8,485 nucleotides of DNA, taken from positions 1 to 8,485 of the forward strand of contig JAJYAR010000086.1 in NCBI GenBank assembly GCA_021779435.1. Reading direction: 5' to 3'. Both the position numbers and the translations under genes were made by a program. Position 1 is the stretch's first letter, and the number at the start of each line of letters is the position of its first letter. This document shows, in pieces, positions 6,309-8,485 of this stretch. A model generated the notes under the pieces. That model ran no database searches. It was given only the letters and a program-made list of their open reading frames with translations, and had not been told where the DNA came from. Source of the stretch: a bacterium (lineage in GTDB: Bacteria > Verrucomicrobiota > Verrucomicrobiae > JAJYAR01).

Positions 6309-7106
6309 ATGGATCGCAGAAATTTCTTCTCCACCGCTCTCACCGCTTCCGCCCTGTCGCTCGCCGGTTCCGCCTCGGCCTCCGCGCAGTCCTCCGGCGC
6401 TCCCGAATTCTACGAACTCCGCCGCTACCAACTCGTCAATGGCCCCGGTGCGAAAGTCACCAGCGACTATTTTGCAAACGCCCTCATTCCCGCTCTCAAT
6501 CGCCTCGGCATCTCACCCGTCGGCGCCTTCTCCGTCTACTTCGGCCCGGACCAGCCCGCCTACTATCTCCTCATGCCCTCCGGCCATCTCGAAACTCTCG
6601 CCACCGCCGATCTCCAACTCGCCAAAGACGCCGAGTTCATGAAAGCCGCCGGGCCCTTCTGGAACGCGAACGGCAACACCCCGCCCTACAGGACCGTCGA
6701 AAGCACCCTCCTCCGCGCCTTCACCGGCCATCCGAAACTCGTCGTCCCCGAAACCGCGAAAGCCAAAGAGAAGCGCATCTACCATCTCCGCACTTACGTC
6801 TCGCCCACCAACGGCGACCACGTAAACAAAGTGGACATGTTCAACCACGGCGAGTTCGCCATCTTCACCAAGGCCGGCGCCACCGGCGTCTTCTACGCCG
6901 ACGCCCTCATCGGCCCCCGGCTCCCCAGCCTCACTTACATGCTCAGCTTCCCGGACCTCGCCACGCTCGAAACCTCCTGGGCGAAGTTCGCCGCCGACCC
7001 GGACTGGAAGAAACTCTCGAGCGACCCGCGCTTCAAGCTCGACCCTCCCAACGTCTCCAACATCTTCAGCCTCGTCCTCAACCCGCTCCCCGGCTCGCAG
7101 GTCTAG
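6309..7106 (+). CDS. Tat-exported NIPSNAP-domain protein with two ferredoxin-like repeats
   Basis: A 265-residue protein of the NIPSNAP family, a dimeric alpha-beta barrel fold of poorly known function. Residues 1-26 are a twin-arginine type signal (DRRNFF at 2-7, hydrophobic stretch, cleavage probably after ASA at 24-26). The first domain begins with EFYELRRYQL (33-42) and runs to about residue 140, including a beta strand AYYLLMP. The second begins with RIYHLRTYVSP (156-166), then FNHGEFAIFTKAGATGVFY (178-196), and ends near 242. Both open with the same YxLRxY pattern, so the protein looks like an internal duplication. The ATG at 6309 is chosen because it directly precedes the RR motif; a GTG at 6276 in frame would bury it. 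There is no clear Shine-Dalgarno. It is divergent from the racemase-type gene and upstream of the receptor. No catalytic residues can be named. Confidence 0.85.
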   Translation: MDRRNFFSTALTASALSLAGSASASAQSSGAPEFYELRRYQLVNGPGAKVTSDYFANALIPALNRLGISPVGAFSVYFGPDQPAYYLLMPSGHLETLATADLQLAKDAEFMKAAGPFWNANGNTPPYRTVESTLLRAFTGHPKLVVPETAKAKEKRIYHLRTYVSPTNGDHVNKVDMFNHGEFAIFTKAGATGVFYADALIGPRLPSLTYMLSFPDLATLETSWAKFAADPDWKKLSSDPRFKLDPPNVSNIFSLVLNPLPGSQV

Positions 7107-7136
7107 CGGCCGAAAACCAGGCGCTCGCGCGGGAAC

Positions 7137-7144
7137 GATACACT
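7137..7144 (+). promoter_or_regulatory. Possible -10 element upstream of the receptor gene
   Basis: GATACACT contains the hexamer TACACT (4 of 6 to TATAAT). It lies 6 nt before the ATG of a 35-codon ORF at 7151 and 110 nt before the receptor start at 7255. No -35 box is seen. No hairpin with a U-tract follows the NIPSNAP stop, so readthrough from that gene is also possible. Confidence 0.3.
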
Positions 7145-7150
7145 AACGGA

Positions 7151-7258
7151 ATGCCGCGCGTTCCCTCGCGTGACTTTCGGAATCCGGACCCGAGAGCCGC
7201 CCAAAACCCGCCCGCTCCACGCCTCGTGCATTCGCCAAGGCAGACAACCCGTCAATGA
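7151..7258 (+). CDS. Possible 35-residue Pro/Arg-rich leader ORF coupled to the receptor
   Basis: An ATG at 7151 opens 35 codons ending at TGA 7256-7258. That stop overlaps the receptor ATG (7255-7257) as ATGA. The peptide starts MPRVPSRDF and is rich in Pro and Arg; I recognise no domain, signal peptide or attenuator-like run of one amino acid. The ATG follows a possible -10 box by 6 nt, so it could be translated leaderless and carry ribosomes to the receptor start, which has no good Shine-Dalgarno. Open frames of this size are common by chance in GC-rich DNA, so this is tentative. Confidence 0.3.
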   Translation: MPRVPSRDFRNPDPRAAQNPPAPRLVHSPRQTTRQ

Positions 7259-8485
7259 CGCTCAAGCAGTCACTGCGCCTTTGCGCAATCCTCGCCACAA
7301 CTCTATCCACGCTCACCGCGCAGCAAACGGTCTCCGAGTGGACCGGCGCAGTCTACGATCCCTCCGGCGCGCCCGCGGCCAAAGCCGAACTTATCCTCCA
7401 GTCGACCGCGAACCATTACTCCATCACCGCCCTGCCCAACGGCTCTTTCCAATTCGGATCTCTCGCCCGCGGCTCTTACCATCTTTCGGTGCGCTTCGCC
7501 AACCGCGTCTTCGCTTCTCCCACCCCACTGGCCATCCCCATCGAAGGCGCCACAAAAATCTCGCTCCTCGCCGACGGCACCCTCCGCCTCGAAGCCGGAA
7601 ATCAGAACGAAGGCAGCGGCGGCGAAACGCTCTCCAGCCAATCCGTTACCGCCATTCCCCTCAACAAGCGCGACTTCAGCCAGTTGCTTCTCCTCGCCGC
7701 CGGGACAATGACCGACACCAACGGCACCACAAACTTCACCCAGCAGTTCGCCATCAACGGCCAGCGCGGCGTCGAAGCCGTCTTCGCCATGGACGGCGCC
7801 GACACGAGCGACCCCGAAATGGGCGGCGCCATCATGTCCAACTTCAACGTCGACGCGGTCCAGGAAATTCAGTCCTCCTCCGGTTGGATGCCCGCCGACA
7901 TCGGCCGCGGCGCCGCCGGCTTCACTAACATCATTACCCGCTCCGGCGTAAACGATTGGCACGGCTCCTTCTTTGAATTCCTCCGCAATTCCGCTTTCGA
8001 CGCCCGCAATTTCTTCGACCGCGAAACCGCCGCAAGTCCCTATCGCATCCCGCCCTTCCGCCGGAACGAGTTCGGCTTCACCCTCGGCGGTCCCGTCGTG
8101 CTGCCCGGCTACAACGGTCACAACAGAACCTGGTTCTTCATCGAATACCAAGGCTTTCGCCAGGTGCTCAACACTACGCAAGTCCTCCCCGTTCCCACCG
8201 CCGCCGAACGCGCCGGCATCGACACCACCGCCTTCCCCGGCGATACCCTCTACGTTCCCGTCAACCCCACCATATCGAGCCTCCTCCGCCGCTACCCGCT
8301 CCCCAACGACCCCACCGGCGCATTCGGCGCCCGCACCTTCGCCACCTCGTCCAAAGTCGTCACAGACGCCGACCAGCTCTCCGGCCGCATCGATCACAAC
8401 CTCTCTTCCAAGGACAAACTCTTCGCCCGCTTCACTTGGGATAACCTCACCGGCCCCACCACCAACCCCGACCAGACCGCCATCG
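7255..8485 (+). CDS. Oar-like TonB-dependent receptor with carboxypeptidase-regulatory-like domain (3' end cut by window edge)
   Basis: The first 410 residues of an outer-membrane receptor of the Oar/CarboxypepD_reg type that is greatly expanded in Acidobacteriota, where full proteins are usually about 1000-1200 residues. Residues 1-22 are a Sec signal (MTLKQSLRLCAILATT..., ending near LTA). Residues 29-105 are the beta-sandwich regulatory-like domain (WTGAVYDPSGAPAAKAEL at 29-46). The plug follows: VTAIPLNKRDFSQLLLLAAG (131-150), FAINGQRGVEAVFAMDGAD (165-183), VDAVQEIQ (199-206) and GFTNIITRSGVNDWHGSFFE (222-241). The barrel then begins (FLRNSAFDARNFFD at 242-255, RRNEFGFTLGGPV at 269-281). 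The ATG at 7255 is chosen because the signal peptide starts there and no earlier in-frame start is present. Substrate is unknown; polysaccharide or siderophore uptake, or surface roles, are all possible for the family. Confidence 0.92.
   Translation, partial: MTLKQSLRLCAILATTLSTLTAQQTVSEWTGAVYDPSGAPAAKAELILQSTANHYSITALPNGSFQFGSLARGSYHLSVRFANRVFASPTPLAIPIEGATKISLLADGTLRLEAGNQNEGSGGETLSSQSVTAIPLNKRDFSQLLLLAAGTMTDTNGTTNFTQQFAINGQRGVEAVFAMDGADTSDPEMGGAIMSNFNVDAVQEIQSSSGWMPADIGRGAAGFTNIITRSGVNDWHGSFFEFLRNSAFDARNFFDRETAASPYRIPPFRRNEFGFTLGGPVVLPGYNGHNRTWFFIEYQGFRQVLNTTQVLPVPTAAERAGIDTTAFPGDTLYVPVNPTISSLLRRYPLPNDPTGAFGARTFATSSKVVTDADQLSGRIDHNLSSKDKLFARFTWDNLTGPTTNPDQTAI

Noticed and set aside
7107..7254. 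Transcription terminator between the NIPSNAP and receptor genes
   Set aside because: Short GC-rich inverted matches exist, but none forms a clear hairpin followed by a T-tract.
7303..8397. Minus-strand open frame of 364 codons, and the plus-strand frame 7170-7928, over the receptor
   Set aside because: The receptor frame from 7255 has a signal peptide, plug and barrel motifs. The others are Gly/Ala/Val-rich or Arg-rich shadow products.

Overview
The window is GC-rich DNA that reads like a soil Acidobacteriota chromosome, probably of the Bryobacterales/Solibacter type. The main pointers are an Oar-like TonB-dependent receptor with an N-terminal carboxypeptidase-regulatory-like domain, several Tat-exported enzymes (Gfo/Idh/MocA, mandelate racemase type, NIPSNAP), and weak or absent Shine-Dalgarno sequences before several genes. 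This placement is an inference from gene families, not from a marker gene. There is no rRNA, tRNA, CRISPR array or insertion sequence that I can support.

Layout. From the left edge to about 6225 every gene is on the minus strand. In transcription order these are a Tat-exported mandelate-racemase-type enolase-superfamily enzyme (6225 to 5059), a Tat-exported Gfo/Idh/MocA oxidoreductase (4997 to 3807), a FabH-type 3-oxoacyl-ACP synthase III starting with TTG (3760 to 2774), TldD (2762 to 1308) and PmbA/TldE (1311 to beyond the left edge). The last three are tightly packed: 11 nt between fabH and tldD, and a 4-nt ATGA overlap between tldD and pmbA. From 6309 the genes are on the plus strand: a Tat-exported NIPSNAP-domain protein (6309-7106), then the first 410 residues of the Oar-like receptor (from 7255, cut by the right edge). 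The two strands diverge from an 83-nt promoter region (6226-6308).

How the genes may work together. TldD and PmbA form the heterodimeric metallopeptidase known from microcin B17 maturation and CcdA turnover. TldD keeps HEXXXH and the Cys ligand; PmbA lacks the zinc motif, as expected. FabH makes the first condensation of fatty acid (or related polyketide) synthesis; its link to TldDE is positional only. The two Tat-exported enzymes, the NIPSNAP protein and the outer-membrane receptor suggest periplasmic handling of sugars or sugar acids, but no substrate can be read from the sequence.

Points for a second look: a sharp GC-skew reversal near 5045 that does not follow gene direction; a recurring GATANNCT (-10-like) element in front of four genes, with a related box before fabH; a 35-codon ORF that ends in an ATGA overlap with the receptor start; and a racemase-type enzyme with the complete mandelate racemase catalytic set plus a Tat signal. 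I see no clearly novel multi-gene system here.
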